A DNA stretch of 64,000 nt from Gammaproteobacteria bacterium (GTDB taxonomy: Bacteria; Pseudomonadota; Gammaproteobacteria; Pseudomonadales; Azotimanducaceae). The notes below the pieces were generated by a model. It ran no database searches, was not told the DNA's origin, and saw only the letters and a program-made list of their open reading frames with translations. The position numbers and the translations under genes were made by a program. Shown piece by piece: positions 45,649 through 56,416 of the stretch (the stretch's first letter is position 1; every line of letters begins with the position of its first letter). The stretch covers positions 169,223 to 233,222 of the forward strand of contig JAUIAV010000009.1 in NCBI GenBank assembly GCA_030425195.1, written 5' to 3'.

Positions 45649-46061
45649 TGTTGAGGTTGACGGAGCAACTCGACACCAGAAGCGGTGATTTCGAGCAATC
45701 GGGATCAGCGGGAGTCAACCGGATTCCCCCCAGGAATTTATTGGACCGAGTCCACTTTTGGCAGGTCCGGGGTTCGTTTCCGGTCCGGTTTCCGATCCAG
45801 CCAGCTTACTGCAGCCGTCACCCCAACATATGGTGTTCCAGCCGGAACCCTTTTAAGACAAGAATATTTCCAGAAATTGGTTCGGAGGGGACACATTTCT
45901 GTGAACACGTATCAACGCCCACCCGCTCTCAGCTGCGGGACTCGTGTCGGACGTGCACCCGTGCACACCACGCGCAGGTCCCGGCGACGCGGTCCGTGTT
46001 GCGTGCTCACCGCGAGTGTCCGCCTCCTGACAACAGCTCATCGGGGAGTTGAACACTGACC

Positions 46062-49043
46062 ATGCACAGCGAATCTGATTCCAGCTTCGAAACCCAATCC
46101 GGCGCTCCGTCCACCACTGTGGAAGCGGACCGTCCGGCCACCCAGAGCGCGCCCCCCCTGACGCCGGCGATCGCAGCCACGGCACCCGGGCAGCTCCGCG
46201 TCATCAAGCGCAACGGCACGGTGGTGCCCTATACGGACGATAAGATCGCCCTGGCGCTGACCAAGGCCTTCCTCGCGGTGGAAGGGGGCACGGCGGCCGC
46301 CTCCCCGAGGATCCGGGAGCTCGTCGCCCATCTGACGGAGCAGGTCACCGCGACCTTCAAGCGGCGTTTCCCGTCCGGCGGCACGCTGCACATCGAGGAC
46401 ATTCAGGATCAGGTGGAGCTGGCTCTCATGCGTTCCGGCGAGCACCGGGTCGCCAGGGACTACGTTCTCTACCGTGAGGAGCACGCCCGGGCCCGGGCCG
46501 AGCGCCGGGAATCCGCGGCCCCCGTCGACGGACCCGGTTCGCAGATCAACGTGGTCTATGCGGACGGCCGCACCGGCCCGCTCGATCTGGACCGCATCCG
46601 CACGCTGGTGCGTGAAGCCTGCACCAGTCTCGATTCCGTGGATGCGGAGCGCATCATCGATGAAGCCATGTCGAACATGTACGACGGCATCTCCCAGAAG
46701 GACGTCTCCACGTCGCTGCTGATCACCGCCAGAACGCTGGTGGAGGAGGAGCCGAACTACACCTACGTCTCCGCCCGGCTGCTGCTCGACGAGCTGCGCA
46801 CGGAAGCCCTGCAGTTTCTGAACGTGGCCTCCGGCGACCACTTCCGGGCCACACAGAGCGAAATGGTGGATCTGTACCCCACCGCGCTCGCCGCCTTCAT
46901 CGACCGGGGTATCGAGCTCGAGCTCCTGAGCCCCGATCTCGCCGGTTTCGACCTGCTGGCGCTCGGCAACGCACTGAAGCCGGAGCGGGATCTGCAGTTC
47001 ACTTATCTCGGTCTGCAGACCCTCTACGACCGGTACTTCATTCACTCGGGCGATACCCGCTTCGAGCTGCCTCAGGTCTTCTTCATGCGGGTGGCCATGG
47101 GGCTTGCGGCGCGGGAAGACGATCCGACGGCGCGTGCCATCGAGTTCTACGATCTGCTCTCGAGCTTCGACTACATGAGCTCGACGCCCACGCTGTTCAA
47201 TGCCGGCACGCTCCGGCCTCAGCTGTCTTCGTGCTTCCTCACCACGGTGCCCGACAACCTGGAAGGCATCTACGGCGCCATCAAGGACAACGCCATGCTG
47301 TCCAAGTGGGCTGGCGGCCTGGGCAACGACTGGACGCGGGTCCGGTCGCTGGGCGCCTACATCAAGGGCACCAACGGCAAGTCCCAGGGCGTGGTGCCGT
47401 TCCTGAAGGTGGTGAACGACACCGCCGTGGCCGTCAACCAGGGCGGCAAGCGCAAGGGGGCCGTGTGCGCCTACCTGGAATCCTGGCACCTGGACATCGA
47501 GGAATTCCTCGAGCTCAGGAAGAACACGGGCGACGATCGCCGCCGTACCCACGACATGAACACGGCCAACTGGATTCCCGATCTGTTCATGAAGCGGGTC
47601 TTCGAGGACGGCGAATGGACCCTGTTCTCGCCGAGCAACGTGCCGGACCTGCACGATCTGTACGGCCGCGCCTTCGAGAAGCGCTATGAGGCCTACGAGG
47701 AGATGACGCGTACCGGCGGGATCACGCTCTTCAAGCGCATCCGCGCTCAGGAACTGTGGCGGAAGATGCTGTCCATGCTCTTCGAGACGGGGCACCCCTG
47801 GATGACCTTCAAGGACGTCTGCAACGTCCGATCGCCTCAGCAGCATGTGGGTGTGGTGCACTCGTCGAACCTGTGCACGGAGATCACCCTGAACACGTCC
47901 GAGGAAGAGGTGGCGGTCTGCAACCTGGGCTCCATCAATCTGCCGCGGCACATCGTCGACGGCGAGCTGGATCTGAAGAAACTGAAGAAGACGGTGCGTA
48001 CGGCAGTCCGGATGCTCGACAACGTGATCGACATCAACTACTACTCCGTGCCTCAGGCGCGCACGTCCAACATGCGCCACCGCCCGGTGGGTCTCGGCAT
48101 CATGGGCTTCCAGGACGCACTCTACGAGCAGCGGATCGCCTACGGCAGCACGGAAGCCGTGGCCTTCGCCGACCGCTCCATGGAAGCCATCAGCTACTAC
48201 GCCATCGATGCATCCTCGAAGCTCGCCAAGGAGCGCGGTTCCTACGCCAGCTTCTCCGGCTCGCTCTGGAGCCAGGGCATCCTGCCCATCGACTCGCTGA
48301 AGATGCTGGCTCAGGAGCGGGGCACCGACTACCTGGATGCGGATTTCTCCAGCACCCTGAACTGGGACAAGCTGCGCAGCAAGGTGCAGATCAACGGCAT
48401 GCGCAACTCCAACGTGATGGCCATCGCGCCGACGGCGACCATCGCCAACATCACCGGGGTCTCCCAGTCCATCGAGCCCACATATCAGAACCTGTACGTG
48501 AAATCGAACCTGTCCGGCGAGTTCACCGTGGTGAATCCCTACATGGTCCGCGATCTCAAGGAGATGGGCCTCTGGGACAAGGTGATGGTCAACGACCTGA
48601 AGTACTACGACGGCAGCCTGGCCAGCATCGAGCGGGTCCCCCGGGAGCTCAAGAACCTCTACGCCACCGCCTTCGAGGTGGAGCCCCGCTGGCTGGTGGA
48701 TGCCGCCAGCCGCAGGCAGAAGTGGATCGACCAGGCCCAGTCCCTGAACCTCTACATCGCCGAGGCCTCGGGCAAGAAGCTGGATATCACCTACCGCATG
48801 GCGTGGATCCGGGGACTGAAGACCACCTACTACCTGCGTGCTCTGGGTGCCACCAGCGCGGAGAAGTCGACGCTCGATCGCAGCAAGCTGAACGCGGTCG
48901 CCACCGAGTCCGCCGCTCCGGCACCACAGGCGTCCCCCGCCGCCAAGACCTCACCCGACCCGGACCTGGTGCTGGAAGGGGGGCCGGCGGAAGTGCCGCT
49001 GGCCTGTTCCATCGACGACCCTGACTGCGAAGCCTGTCAGTAG
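46062..49043 (+). CDS. nrdA: Class Ia ribonucleotide reductase large subunit
   Basis: Reduces ribonucleoside diphosphates. Residues 1-45 are a Ser/Thr/Pro-rich leader. Two ATP-cone domains follow (about 46-140, [17 protein letters not shown]; about 158-250, [18 protein letters not shown]), as in P. aeruginosa NrdA. Catalytic parts are [29 protein letters not shown] and the radical-transfer pair in TTYYLRAL. The C-terminus ends DPDCEACQ, the C-x-x-C pair recharged by thioredoxin. Length is 993 residues. nrdB follows 28 bp downstream. Confidence 0.97.
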   Translation: MHSESDSSFETQSGAPSTTVEADRPATQSAPPLTPAIAATAPGQLRVIKRNGTVVPYTDDKIALALTKAFLAVEGGTAAASPRIRELVAHLTEQVTATFKRRFPSGGTLHIEDIQDQVELALMRSGEHRVARDYVLYREEHARARAERRESAAPVDGPGSQINVVYADGRTGPLDLDRIRTLVREACTSLDSVDAERIIDEAMSNMYDGISQKDVSTSLLITARTLVEEEPNYTYVSARLLLDELRTEALQFLNVASGDHFRATQSEMVDLYPTALAAFIDRGIELELLSPDLAGFDLLALGNALKPERDLQFTYLGLQTLYDRYFIHSGDTRFELPQVFFMRVAMGLAAREDDPTARAIEFYDLLSSFDYMSSTPTLFNAGTLRPQLSSCFLTTVPDNLEGIYGAIKDNAMLSKWAGGLGNDWTRVRSLGAYIKGTNGKSQGVVPFLKVVNDTAVAVNQGGKRKGAVCAYLESWHLDIEEFLELRKNTGDDRRRTHDMNTANWIPDLFMKRVFEDGEWTLFSPSNVPDLHDLYGRAFEKRYEAYEEMTRTGGITLFKRIRAQELWRKMLSMLFETGHPWMTFKDVCNVRSPQQHVGVVHSSNLCTEITLNTSEEEVAVCNLGSINLPRHIVDGELDLKKLKKTVRTAVRMLDNVIDINYYSVPQARTSNMRHRPVGLGIMGFQDALYEQRIAYGSTEAVAFADRSMEAISYYAIDASSKLAKERGSYASFSGSLWSQGILPIDSLKMLAQERGTDYLDADFSSTLNWDKLRSKVQINGMRNSNVMAIAPTATIANITGVSQSIEPTYQNLYVKSNLSGEFTVVNPYMVRDLKEMGLWDKVMVNDLKYYDGSLASIERVPRELKNLYATAFEVEPRWLVDAASRRQKWIDQAQSLNLYIAEASGKKLDITYRMAWIRGLKTTYYLRALGATSAEKSTLDRSKLNAVATESAAPAPQASPAAKTSPDPDLVLEGGPAEVPLACSIDDPDCEACQ

Positions 49044-49071
49044 CCGCTCGCGAACGAAGGAGATTGAGAAG

Positions 49072-50460
<1,389 letters not shown>

Positions 50461-50475
<15 letters not shown>

Positions 50476-50500
50476 GCGCCAGCTCTCAGCTGGGACTGAG
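50461..50500 (+). repeat. Duplicated nrdB C-terminal codons
   Basis: CTCAGCTGGGATTGAG (50461-50476) recurs as CTCAGCTGGGACTGAG (50485-50500), 24 bp later and in the same frame. Both copies read Leu-Ser-Trp-Asp-stop, so the terminal codons and the stop were duplicated in tandem. Confidence 0.7.
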
Positions 50501-50510
50501 TGTGTTTTCA

Positions 50511-50529
50511 TAGCGGGCCTTTCCCGCTA
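50511..50529. terminator. Hairpin after nrdB
   Basis: TAGCGGG-CCTTT-CCCGCTA is a perfect 7-bp stem 36 bp after the nrdB stop. It lacks a T-tract, so it may be an mRNA-stabilising or weak termination hairpin. Confidence 0.4.
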
Positions 50530-50582
50530 CCGTAGCCCCTCCTGAATTGAGACAGGTCAGGCCATTGCGCAGGATCAGAACC

Positions 50583-50590
50583 GGGAGGGG
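50583..50590 (+). promoter_or_regulatory. Ribosome-binding site fixing the acylase TTG start
   Basis: GGGAGGGG lies 7 bases before TTG at 50598. It supports this TTG over the upstream TTG at 50547, which would give a long Arg-rich leader before the signal peptide. Confidence 0.6.
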
Positions 50591-50597
50591 CTTTTCT

Positions 50598-53027
50598 TTG
50601 CTCTCACGAAACTTCTTTTTCCACGGCTGCGTTCTGGCCGTATCCATCGCAATCTCATCCGCTCCGGCCGCCGGTGAGCCAGGCGCTCCGGCCGATGCCA
50701 CCTACAGGCTGAACGGGCTCGAGCAGGGCGCCGAGATCATCGTCGACCACTGGGGCGTGCCGCACATCTACGCCGGTACCCACTACGACGCTTTCTTCGT
50801 CCAGGGTTTCAATGCGGCACGCGACCGGCTCTGGCAGATCGATCTCTGGCGTCGCCGGGGCCTGGGGCTCCTCTCGGAGGTGTTCGGCGCGGACTTCGTC
50901 GAGCAGGACCGGGCCTCCCGTCTGTTTCTCTACCGCGGTGACATGTATCCCGAGTGGCTGGCCTACGGTTCCGATGCCAAGAAAATCGCGGAATCGTTCA
51001 CGGCCGGGATCAACGCGTTCGTGCGCCTGCTCGATGAGCACCCGGATCTGAAACCGCCGGAGTTCGAGCTGCTCGGGTACGAACCCGCGCTCTGGGACGC
51101 GTCCGACGTGGTCCGCATCCGCAGCAACGGTCTCTGGCGCAACGTGGTCAGTGAGGTGGCGCGAGCGCGGATCGTCTGCGAGAGCGGGCTCCCGGCCGCG
51201 ACGCTGAAGAAGGTCCTGGAACCGGACTGGGAAACGCGTGTTCCGGATGGTCTGGATCCCTGCGCCCTGCCGGATGGCGTCATCGACGATTACCTGCGCG
51301 CGACGTCCGCCGTGAATTTCGAGGCTCTGATCTCGCGGGCCAGTGCAGCGGAGGATGCACCCGACCGCGAGCAGTACGAAGCAGAGACGCTGGCCAGAAC
51401 CCGCGAGCGTGCCCTGGCCGACCACATCGGCAGCAACAACTGGGTGGTGGCACCGTCGCGAACCCGTACCGGCCGGCCGATTCTCGCCGACGATCCGCAT
51501 CGCGGGCACGCTGTGCCGTCACTTCGCTACATTGCACATCTTTCAGCCCCGGGCCTCGATGTGATCGGCGCAGGGGAGCCGGCCCTGCCCGGTATCTCCA
51601 TCGGCCACAACGAACGGATCGCCTTCGGCCTGACCATCTTCCCCATCGATCAGGAAGACCTGTACGTGTACGAGCGCACCCGGCTGAAACCCCGCCGGGA
51701 CGGCGTCAGGGAAGCCAACCGCACCGCCTATCGATACCAGGGTCGGGCGGAGGGCATCCGGACCATCGAGGAAACGATCCCCGTGAAGGGCAGCAGCCCG
51801 CAAACCGTGCGTCTTTCTTTCACCCGGCACGGCCCCGTCGTGTTCGAGACGAAGCGGAACCTGTATGCGGTACGGGCAGCGTGGCTCGAGCCGGGCATGG
51901 CCCCCTACTTCGGCAGTGTGGAGTACATGCGCGCTCAGAGCTGGCGGGAGTTCGTGGCGGCGCTCAACCGCTGGGGCGCGCCGTCGGAGAACCAGGTATT
52001 TGCCGACGTGAACGGCAACATCGGCTACAAACCGGCGGGTCTGTTTCCGAAGCGGGTCGCCTGGGACGGGCTGCTGCCCGTGCCGGGTGACGGCCGCTAT
52101 GAATGGGACGGCTTCTTCGATATGGACGCGCTGCCCGAGGAGTACAACCCGGAACGCGGCTTCACCGGAACGGCCAACGCCATGAACCTGCCGGCCGACT
52201 ATCCCATTGCCGAGCGCCGGATCGGCTTCGAGTGGTCCGCACCCTGGCGCTACCGGCGCCTCTGGGAAGTCCTCTCGGACCAGCCGGAGCATGGCCTGAC
52301 GGATTCTCACGATCTGCAGCGGGACTATCACTCGGTGCTCGCGAGGAAGGTGATCGATCTCCTGCCCGAGGCGTACACCTACTCGAACCATCAGGGACTC
52401 GCCGTGCTGAAAGAGTGGGATGCGGTGCTTGCGCCGGACTCAGGCGCCGCCGCCCTGTACGCAGTCTGGTACTACCGCCATCTTCAGACAGCGCTGCTTC
52501 GATGGCGGGCACCGGACGCCGGACTCGACGGCATGGACACCCTGGCGGTCCTGGAAACCCTGAAGCTTCCCGGCGCAGAAGAGCCGGCACTGACGAGTCT
52601 GGAAGCAGCCTGGTTCGAGACCATTCAGTTGCTCGGACCCGATCCGGCCGACTGGCGCTGGGGCGATCTGCATCAGATCGTCTTCGAGCACCCGCTCCTG
52701 AGCCTGGCCGACGGGGATCTGGCCGAGTCCATGCGCTACAGCCCTTACCCCCGCGGCGGTTCGGGTAACACCACGAACAACACCGGCTTCCGACCATCCG
52801 ACTTCCGGGTTGTTGCCGGCGCTTCCTTCCGCATGGTGCTGGACGTGGGCCGCTGGGACGATGCGGAGATGACCAACGCGCCGGGCCAGTCCGGTGATCC
52901 CCGGTCTCCCTTCTACGACAATCTGCTCGAAGGCTGGGCCACGGATTCATCCTTCCCCCTTCTCTATTCGAGGAGCGCCGTCGAGGCGAATCAGGCGTTG
53001 CGGATCGTGCTGGAACCTGCCAACTGA
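50598..53027 (+). CDS. Secreted penicillin/acyl-homoserine-lactone acylase family Ntn-hydrolase
   Basis: Predicted periplasmic amidase made as a precursor that self-cleaves. TTG start, signal peptide MLSRNFFFHGCVLAVSIAIS ending near APAAG. The alpha-subunit carries RDRLWQIDLWRRRGLG. The autocatalytic site is G278-S279 in HIGSNNWVVAPSRT, where S279 becomes the N-terminal nucleophile. The beta-subunit shows ISIGHNERIAFGLT and FTRHGPVV. Length is 809 residues. Substrates in this S45 family include beta-lactams, acyl-homoserine lactones and aculeacin; the sequence does not decide. It has no obvious operon partner. Confidence 0.87.
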   Translation: MLSRNFFFHGCVLAVSIAISSAPAAGEPGAPADATYRLNGLEQGAEIIVDHWGVPHIYAGTHYDAFFVQGFNAARDRLWQIDLWRRRGLGLLSEVFGADFVEQDRASRLFLYRGDMYPEWLAYGSDAKKIAESFTAGINAFVRLLDEHPDLKPPEFELLGYEPALWDASDVVRIRSNGLWRNVVSEVARARIVCESGLPAATLKKVLEPDWETRVPDGLDPCALPDGVIDDYLRATSAVNFEALISRASAAEDAPDREQYEAETLARTRERALADHIGSNNWVVAPSRTRTGRPILADDPHRGHAVPSLRYIAHLSAPGLDVIGAGEPALPGISIGHNERIAFGLTIFPIDQEDLYVYERTRLKPRRDGVREANRTAYRYQGRAEGIRTIEETIPVKGSSPQTVRLSFTRHGPVVFETKRNLYAVRAAWLEPGMAPYFGSVEYMRAQSWREFVAALNRWGAPSENQVFADVNGNIGYKPAGLFPKRVAWDGLLPVPGDGRYEWDGFFDMDALPEEYNPERGFTGTANAMNLPADYPIAERRIGFEWSAPWRYRRLWEVLSDQPEHGLTDSHDLQRDYHSVLARKVIDLLPEAYTYSNHQGLAVLKEWDAVLAPDSGAAALYAVWYYRHLQTALLRWRAPDAGLDGMDTLAVLETLKLPGAEEPALTSLEAAWFETIQLLGPDPADWRWGDLHQIVFEHPLLSLADGDLAESMRYSPYPRGGSGNTTNNTGFRPSDFRVVAGASFRMVLDVGRWDDAEMTNAPGQSGDPRSPFYDNLLEGWATDSSFPLLYSRSAVEANQALRIVLEPAN

Positions 53028-53032
53028 GCCGA

Positions 53033-53779
53033 TCAGGCGATGGCTCTCGCTGCGTAGAGAATGGCCAGTCCTGACAGGAAGGCGGCCAGGCAGATCAGTC
53101 CTTCCACGCCGCTCTTCTGCCGGTTCACCTCGGGAACCAGATCCGAAGCCCCGATATAGAGGAAGTTGCCTGCCGCAAAGGGAATCAGCCAGGCGACGTT
53201 CACGGACTGGGCCGCCACATAGGTGGTCAGCCCGCCTGCCAGAAAGGTCAGTCCGGACAGCAGGTTGAACAGCAGCGCCCGCCTCGGCTCCCAGCCTCCG
53301 TGCAGGAGCACGGCAAAATCCCCAAGCTCCTGAGGTACCTCGTGCGCCGCCGCTGCCAGCCAGGCCATGAGACCCAGGCGGACGTCGATGAGAAACATGG
53401 CTCCGATCGCAAGCCCGCCCAGAAAATTGTGCAGACCGTCGCCGATGAGGATCAGGTAGGTGAGCGGCTGCCTGGCCTCCGCCCGCCCGATCGCGGCCCT
53501 GTGACAGTGACGCCAGTGCAGCAGCAGTTCCAGCATGAAGAAGACCGTGAAGCCCGCAACGATCAGCAGGACCACGTCGGGACTGCTGCCGATCACGGTC
53601 AGGCTGGCCGGAATCATGTGGAAGAAGGCACCCCCGATCAGAGATCCGGCAGCAAATGCGACGAGGGGCAGCAGCACCCGTTCGAGCATTCTGGAACTCA
53701 GCAGCAGCGTGGTGCTTCCGACCAGCGCGATGGCGCTCATCAGCAGGCCACTGGCCGTGATCCAGCCCAGAACGCTCAT
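53033..53779 (-). CDS. ZIP-family metal transporter
   Basis: Inner-membrane divalent-cation transporter (zinc or related metals), 248 residues with about eight helices. The metal-site helix IV motif is DGLHNFLGGLAIGA and the helix V motif is AAAAHEVPQELGDFAVLLHGG, both standard for ZIP proteins. A His-containing loop (HWRHCHR) lies between helices III and IV. The ATG at 53779 overlaps the upstream SDR stop by 4 bp; upstream in-frame codons to 54322 are within the SDR gene. It ends the leftward operon. Confidence 0.9.
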   Translation of the reverse strand: MSVLGWITASGLLMSAIALVGSTTLLLSSRMLERVLLPLVAFAAGSLIGGAFFHMIPASLTVIGSSPDVVLLIVAGFTVFFMLELLLHWRHCHRAAIGRAEARQPLTYLILIGDGLHNFLGGLAIGAMFLIDVRLGLMAWLAAAAHEVPQELGDFAVLLHGGWEPRRALLFNLLSGLTFLAGGLTTYVAAQSVNVAWLIPFAAGNFLYIGASDLVPEVNRQKSGVEGLICLAAFLSGLAILYAARAIA

Positions 53780-54651
53780 GGGTCGTCCCGGCTTACGCCG
53801 AGGCGTGCGTTCGCCTCCCGCCAGCGCAGCACGAAGTCCGGATCGTAGGCCGCCTCGGGGGCATCTCTGACCAGCGCATCCAGAGACTCGGTGTCGGTGC
53901 CGATGAGGATGCGCCAGCGATCGTGCCGGACGCCGTCGAGGATGACGTCGGCCGCTGCTTCCGGCGTCATCCCGAGCGCTTTCGACGCTCCCAGATCCTG
54001 CGGGTCCGGCGGCGGCAGTCCGAGCAGGTCGGCGCTGTTCTCGACGATACCGGTGGCCGTGTGCCCCGGCAGGACCAGGCTCACCTTGAGATGCGGCGCG
54101 TTGAACCGGAAGTCGTGAATCAGCGCTTCCGAAAAACCGCGGACCGCAAACTTGGCCGCACTGTAGGCCGTGTGCGGGATCTGGCCGCCCAGCACGGCCC
54201 GCAGCGCGTTGGCACTCGCAACGTTGACCAGGTGCCCCTCCGGCGAGGCCTCGAGCATGGGCTGAAATGCACGCGTGGTCAGATAAACGCCTCGCCAGCA
54301 GACGTCGAAAACCCGTTCCCACTCGCTGCGGGGACTGTTGACGAAACTGCCGCCGCCGCTGATACCGGCGTTGTTGACGAGCAGGTGAATGTGATCGGTC
54401 CCATGAACGGCGGCAACGCGGCGTGCAAACGTGTGCAGTTCCTCCTCGTCGGTCACGTCGCAGGTGAAGGTGCTCGCACGCACATCATCGTTCACCGCCC
54501 GGCAGCGATCGAGGGTTTCAGCCAGCCCGGCAGCAGAAAGGTCGCAGAGCGCGACATGGCAGCCTTCGGCGACCAGCCGTTCCGCAAGCGCGCGGCCGAT
54601 TCCGGATCCGGCACCGGTGACGACGGCCAGCCTGTTGTCGAATGTCCGCAT
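53776..54651 (-). CDS. Short-chain dehydrogenase/reductase
   Basis: Classical SDR of 291 residues. Cofactor motif VVTGAGSGIGRALAERL with CDLSAAG after beta-2, suggesting NAD preference, though this is not certain. LLVNNAGISGGG holds the NNAG motif and the catalytic Tyr/Lys are in HTAYSAAKFAVRG. It starts immediately after the threonine-dehydratase-like gene and overlaps the ZIP gene. Substrate unknown; in this operon it may oxidise a hydroxyl made during side-chain degradation. Confidence 0.88.
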   Translation of the reverse strand: MRTFDNRLAVVTGAGSGIGRALAERLVAEGCHVALCDLSAAGLAETLDRCRAVNDDVRASTFTCDVTDEEELHTFARRVAAVHGTDHIHLLVNNAGISGGGSFVNSPRSEWERVFDVCWRGVYLTTRAFQPMLEASPEGHLVNVASANALRAVLGGQIPHTAYSAAKFAVRGFSEALIHDFRFNAPHLKVSLVLPGHTATGIVENSADLLGLPPPDPQDLGASKALGMTPEAAADVILDGVRHDRWRILIGTDTESLDALVRDAPEAAYDPDFVLRWREANARLGVSRDDP

Positions 54652-55608
54652 TCAACCGATGGCGCCGAGAAATTTCTCGAAAGCGATGTTCCGACCGCAG
54701 AGGACGACGGCCACACTGGCATTGCGGATCCGTTCCGCACGCTTCAGACACCCCGCAAGCGCCACCCCGGCGGCCCCCTCCACGATCCAGCGCTCTTCCT
54801 GCGCGAGCGTTCTCATGGCAGCACGGATTTCCGGCTCGCTGACGAACACGTGCTCGTCGACGAACGCCTGACAGCTCTCGAAGGTGATGGCGCCCGGCTC
54901 CACCCCGCCGGCCGTACCATCGGAAAGGGTCTCAGTCTCCGACACCTCATGGATCTCCCCTTTCTCGAGGCAGCGGGCCATGGCTGGCGCATTTTCGGGC
55001 CAGCAGCCGACGATCCTGACATCCGGCCGGCGATGCTTCAGCCAGCCTGCGATGCCGGAGATCAGGCCGCCGCCGCCCACGGACACGAACAGGGCATCCA
55101 GCCCGGGCAGCGCCTCATCCAGCTCCATGCCGATGGTTCCCTGGCCCGCGACGACCAGAGGGTCGTTGTACGGTGACACGAACACCCGGCCGGACGCCCG
55201 TGCGGCGGCTCTGGCCGCCAGCTCCGCCGCCAGGCCGTCTCCCGGGACGGAGATCACTTCCGCGTCCATGGCTCGCATGGGCGCGATCTTCACCGGCGCA
55301 GCGGCTTCCGGAACGTAGACCGTCGTGCGCACGCCGAGCGTCTGTCCTGCCCGGGCCACACCCTGACCATGATTGCCCGTGCTCGCGGCGATCACCCCGC
55401 GTGCCCGCTCCTCCGGGCGCAAACGCCGCATCCGATTCAACGCACCGCGAAGCTTGAAAGAGCCCGTGTGCTGCAGATGCTCGCATTTCAGGTGGAGCGA
55501 CAGGTCTTCCCGCCAGAGTGCGCGGGTGACGGGCGTTTCCAGAACGTGCGGTGAGATGGCCTCCCGCGCTCTTGCAATCTCCGTCGGCAGGGAATCGAGC
55601 CAGCTCAC
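54652..55608 (-). CDS. Threonine/serine dehydratase-like PLP enzyme
   Basis: Fold-type II PLP protein of 318 residues, the catabolic or racemase-like size without the IlvA regulatory domain. The PLP lysine is in HTGSFKLRGALNRM, with ASTGNHGQGVARAG and the phosphate-binding SVGGGGLISGIAGWLK. Threonine dehydratase is the usual annotation; serine racemase or hydroxyaspartate dehydratase are alternatives within the family. It lies between the glutathione transferase and SDR genes (12 bp and 0 bp gaps). Confidence 0.87.
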   Translation of the reverse strand: MSWLDSLPTEIARAREAISPHVLETPVTRALWREDLSLHLKCEHLQHTGSFKLRGALNRMRRLRPEERARGVIAASTGNHGQGVARAGQTLGVRTTVYVPEAAAPVKIAPMRAMDAEVISVPGDGLAAELAARAAARASGRVFVSPYNDPLVVAGQGTIGMELDEALPGLDALFVSVGGGGLISGIAGWLKHRRPDVRIVGCWPENAPAMARCLEKGEIHEVSETETLSDGTAGGVEPGAITFESCQAFVDEHVFVSEPEIRAAMRTLAQEERWIVEGAAGVALAGCLKRAERIRNASVAVVLCGRNIAFEKFLGAIG

Positions 55609-55620
55609 CCCGGGGCGACC

Positions 55621-56403
55621 CTAGCGGGCAGCGACCCGGGCCACTGCGTCGGCCACGGCCTCTCCCGCTTTCCGGAAGGCGGCGACCGCCGGCTCGGGCA
55701 GATACCCGGCGACGGCGGTCTCATAGGCCGGCCGAGCCTGCATGCGCTCATACCAGGCCAGAAGTCCCGGACGGCCTTCGAGCAGTCCCGTGAGGCTCAG
55801 GTGATCGGCCCGGAGCACATACGGCAACAACGCGGCATCCGCCAGAGTCAGCGCGTCACCGACCAGGTAAGCCGAGTCCGTGAGCACCTGATCCGCCAGG
55901 CCGAACAGCTTCACGTGCGCGGCATAGGCACCCGCAAACTCCGGCGCTTCCACCCCATGATCAATCACCGAACGCCGCACTGCCCTGCGTGCAGGATCCG
56001 GAATGGCGTCGATGAGCGCATTCACCTCTTCCACCGGCCTTGCCAGCATGCCGGGCCGCGCGCCGATGGCGAAGGTCTGTATCCCGCAGAACGGGTGCAG
56101 CTCGTCGATCTTCCTGGTCCACAGGCGCATGGCGTGACGGTCGGCCGGAGCCGCGGGTGCAAGGCCGGGGTCCGGGTAGGCGTCTTCCAGATACTCGTTG
56201 ATGAGCGTCGATTCCACGAGTACCCGGCCGCCGTCTTCCAGCGTCGGAACCACGCCCGCGGGATTCTTCGCGAGATAATCCGGTGCGAACTGCTGCCCGG
56301 CCATGAGATCGACGAACTGGGAATCATAGGTGAGCCCCTTCTCGGCCAGAACCAGCCGGACCTTCTGGGAACAGGTGGAAATGGGTGCGTGATAGAGCTT
56401 CAC
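55621..56403 (-). CDS. Glutathione S-transferase family protein
   Basis: Thioredoxin-fold N-terminal domain (1-80; MKLYHAPISTCSQKVRLVLAEKGL with STCS as likely active-site region, NPAGVVPTLEDGG, ESTLINEYLED) and an all-helical C-terminal domain (90-240; LTLADAALLPYVLRAD). At 260 residues it is a little longer than typical. A role in the surrounding catabolic operon, such as dealing with an electrophilic intermediate, is an inference only. Confidence 0.9.
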   Translation of the reverse strand: MKLYHAPISTCSQKVRLVLAEKGLTYDSQFVDLMAGQQFAPDYLAKNPAGVVPTLEDGGRVLVESTLINEYLEDAYPDPGLAPAAPADRHAMRLWTRKIDELHPFCGIQTFAIGARPGMLARPVEEVNALIDAIPDPARRAVRRSVIDHGVEAPEFAGAYAAHVKLFGLADQVLTDSAYLVGDALTLADAALLPYVLRADHLSLTGLLEGRPGLLAWYERMQARPAYETAVAGYLPEPAVAAFRKAGEAVADAVARVAAR

Positions 56404-56416
56404 TGGTGTCTCCCTT

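Larger units (their letters stand above)
45352..46061. promoter_or_regulatory. Long 710-bp intergenic leader between glpK and nrdA
   Basis: The longest non-coding stretch of the window, lying between divergent glpK and nrdA. It holds an NrdR-like box (45404-45419), a perfect DnaA box (45563-45571), an 8-bp-stem hairpin (45627-45648) and a weaker NrdR-like palindrome around CATATG (45821-45836). No -35/-10 pair is convincing; TTGCAA at 45593 is one weak possibility. No credible ORF or riboswitch core was recognised. Confidence 0.6.

Noticed and set aside
45373..45688. Short plus-strand frames (about 90 codons) in the nrdA leader
   Set aside because: They have no ribosome-binding site or recognisable family, and they run through the NrdR-like and DnaA boxes, so they are better explained as chance frames in a regulatory gap.
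45821..45836. A second NrdR box around CATATG
   Set aside because: It matches only 12 of 16 positions and lies over 400 bp from the first box, instead of about 31 bp.
46038..48080. A 680-codon open frame antisense to nrdA
   Set aside because: The plus-strand NrdA sequence is conserved throughout. The antisense product shows only compositional bias (His, Val, Gln, Arg).
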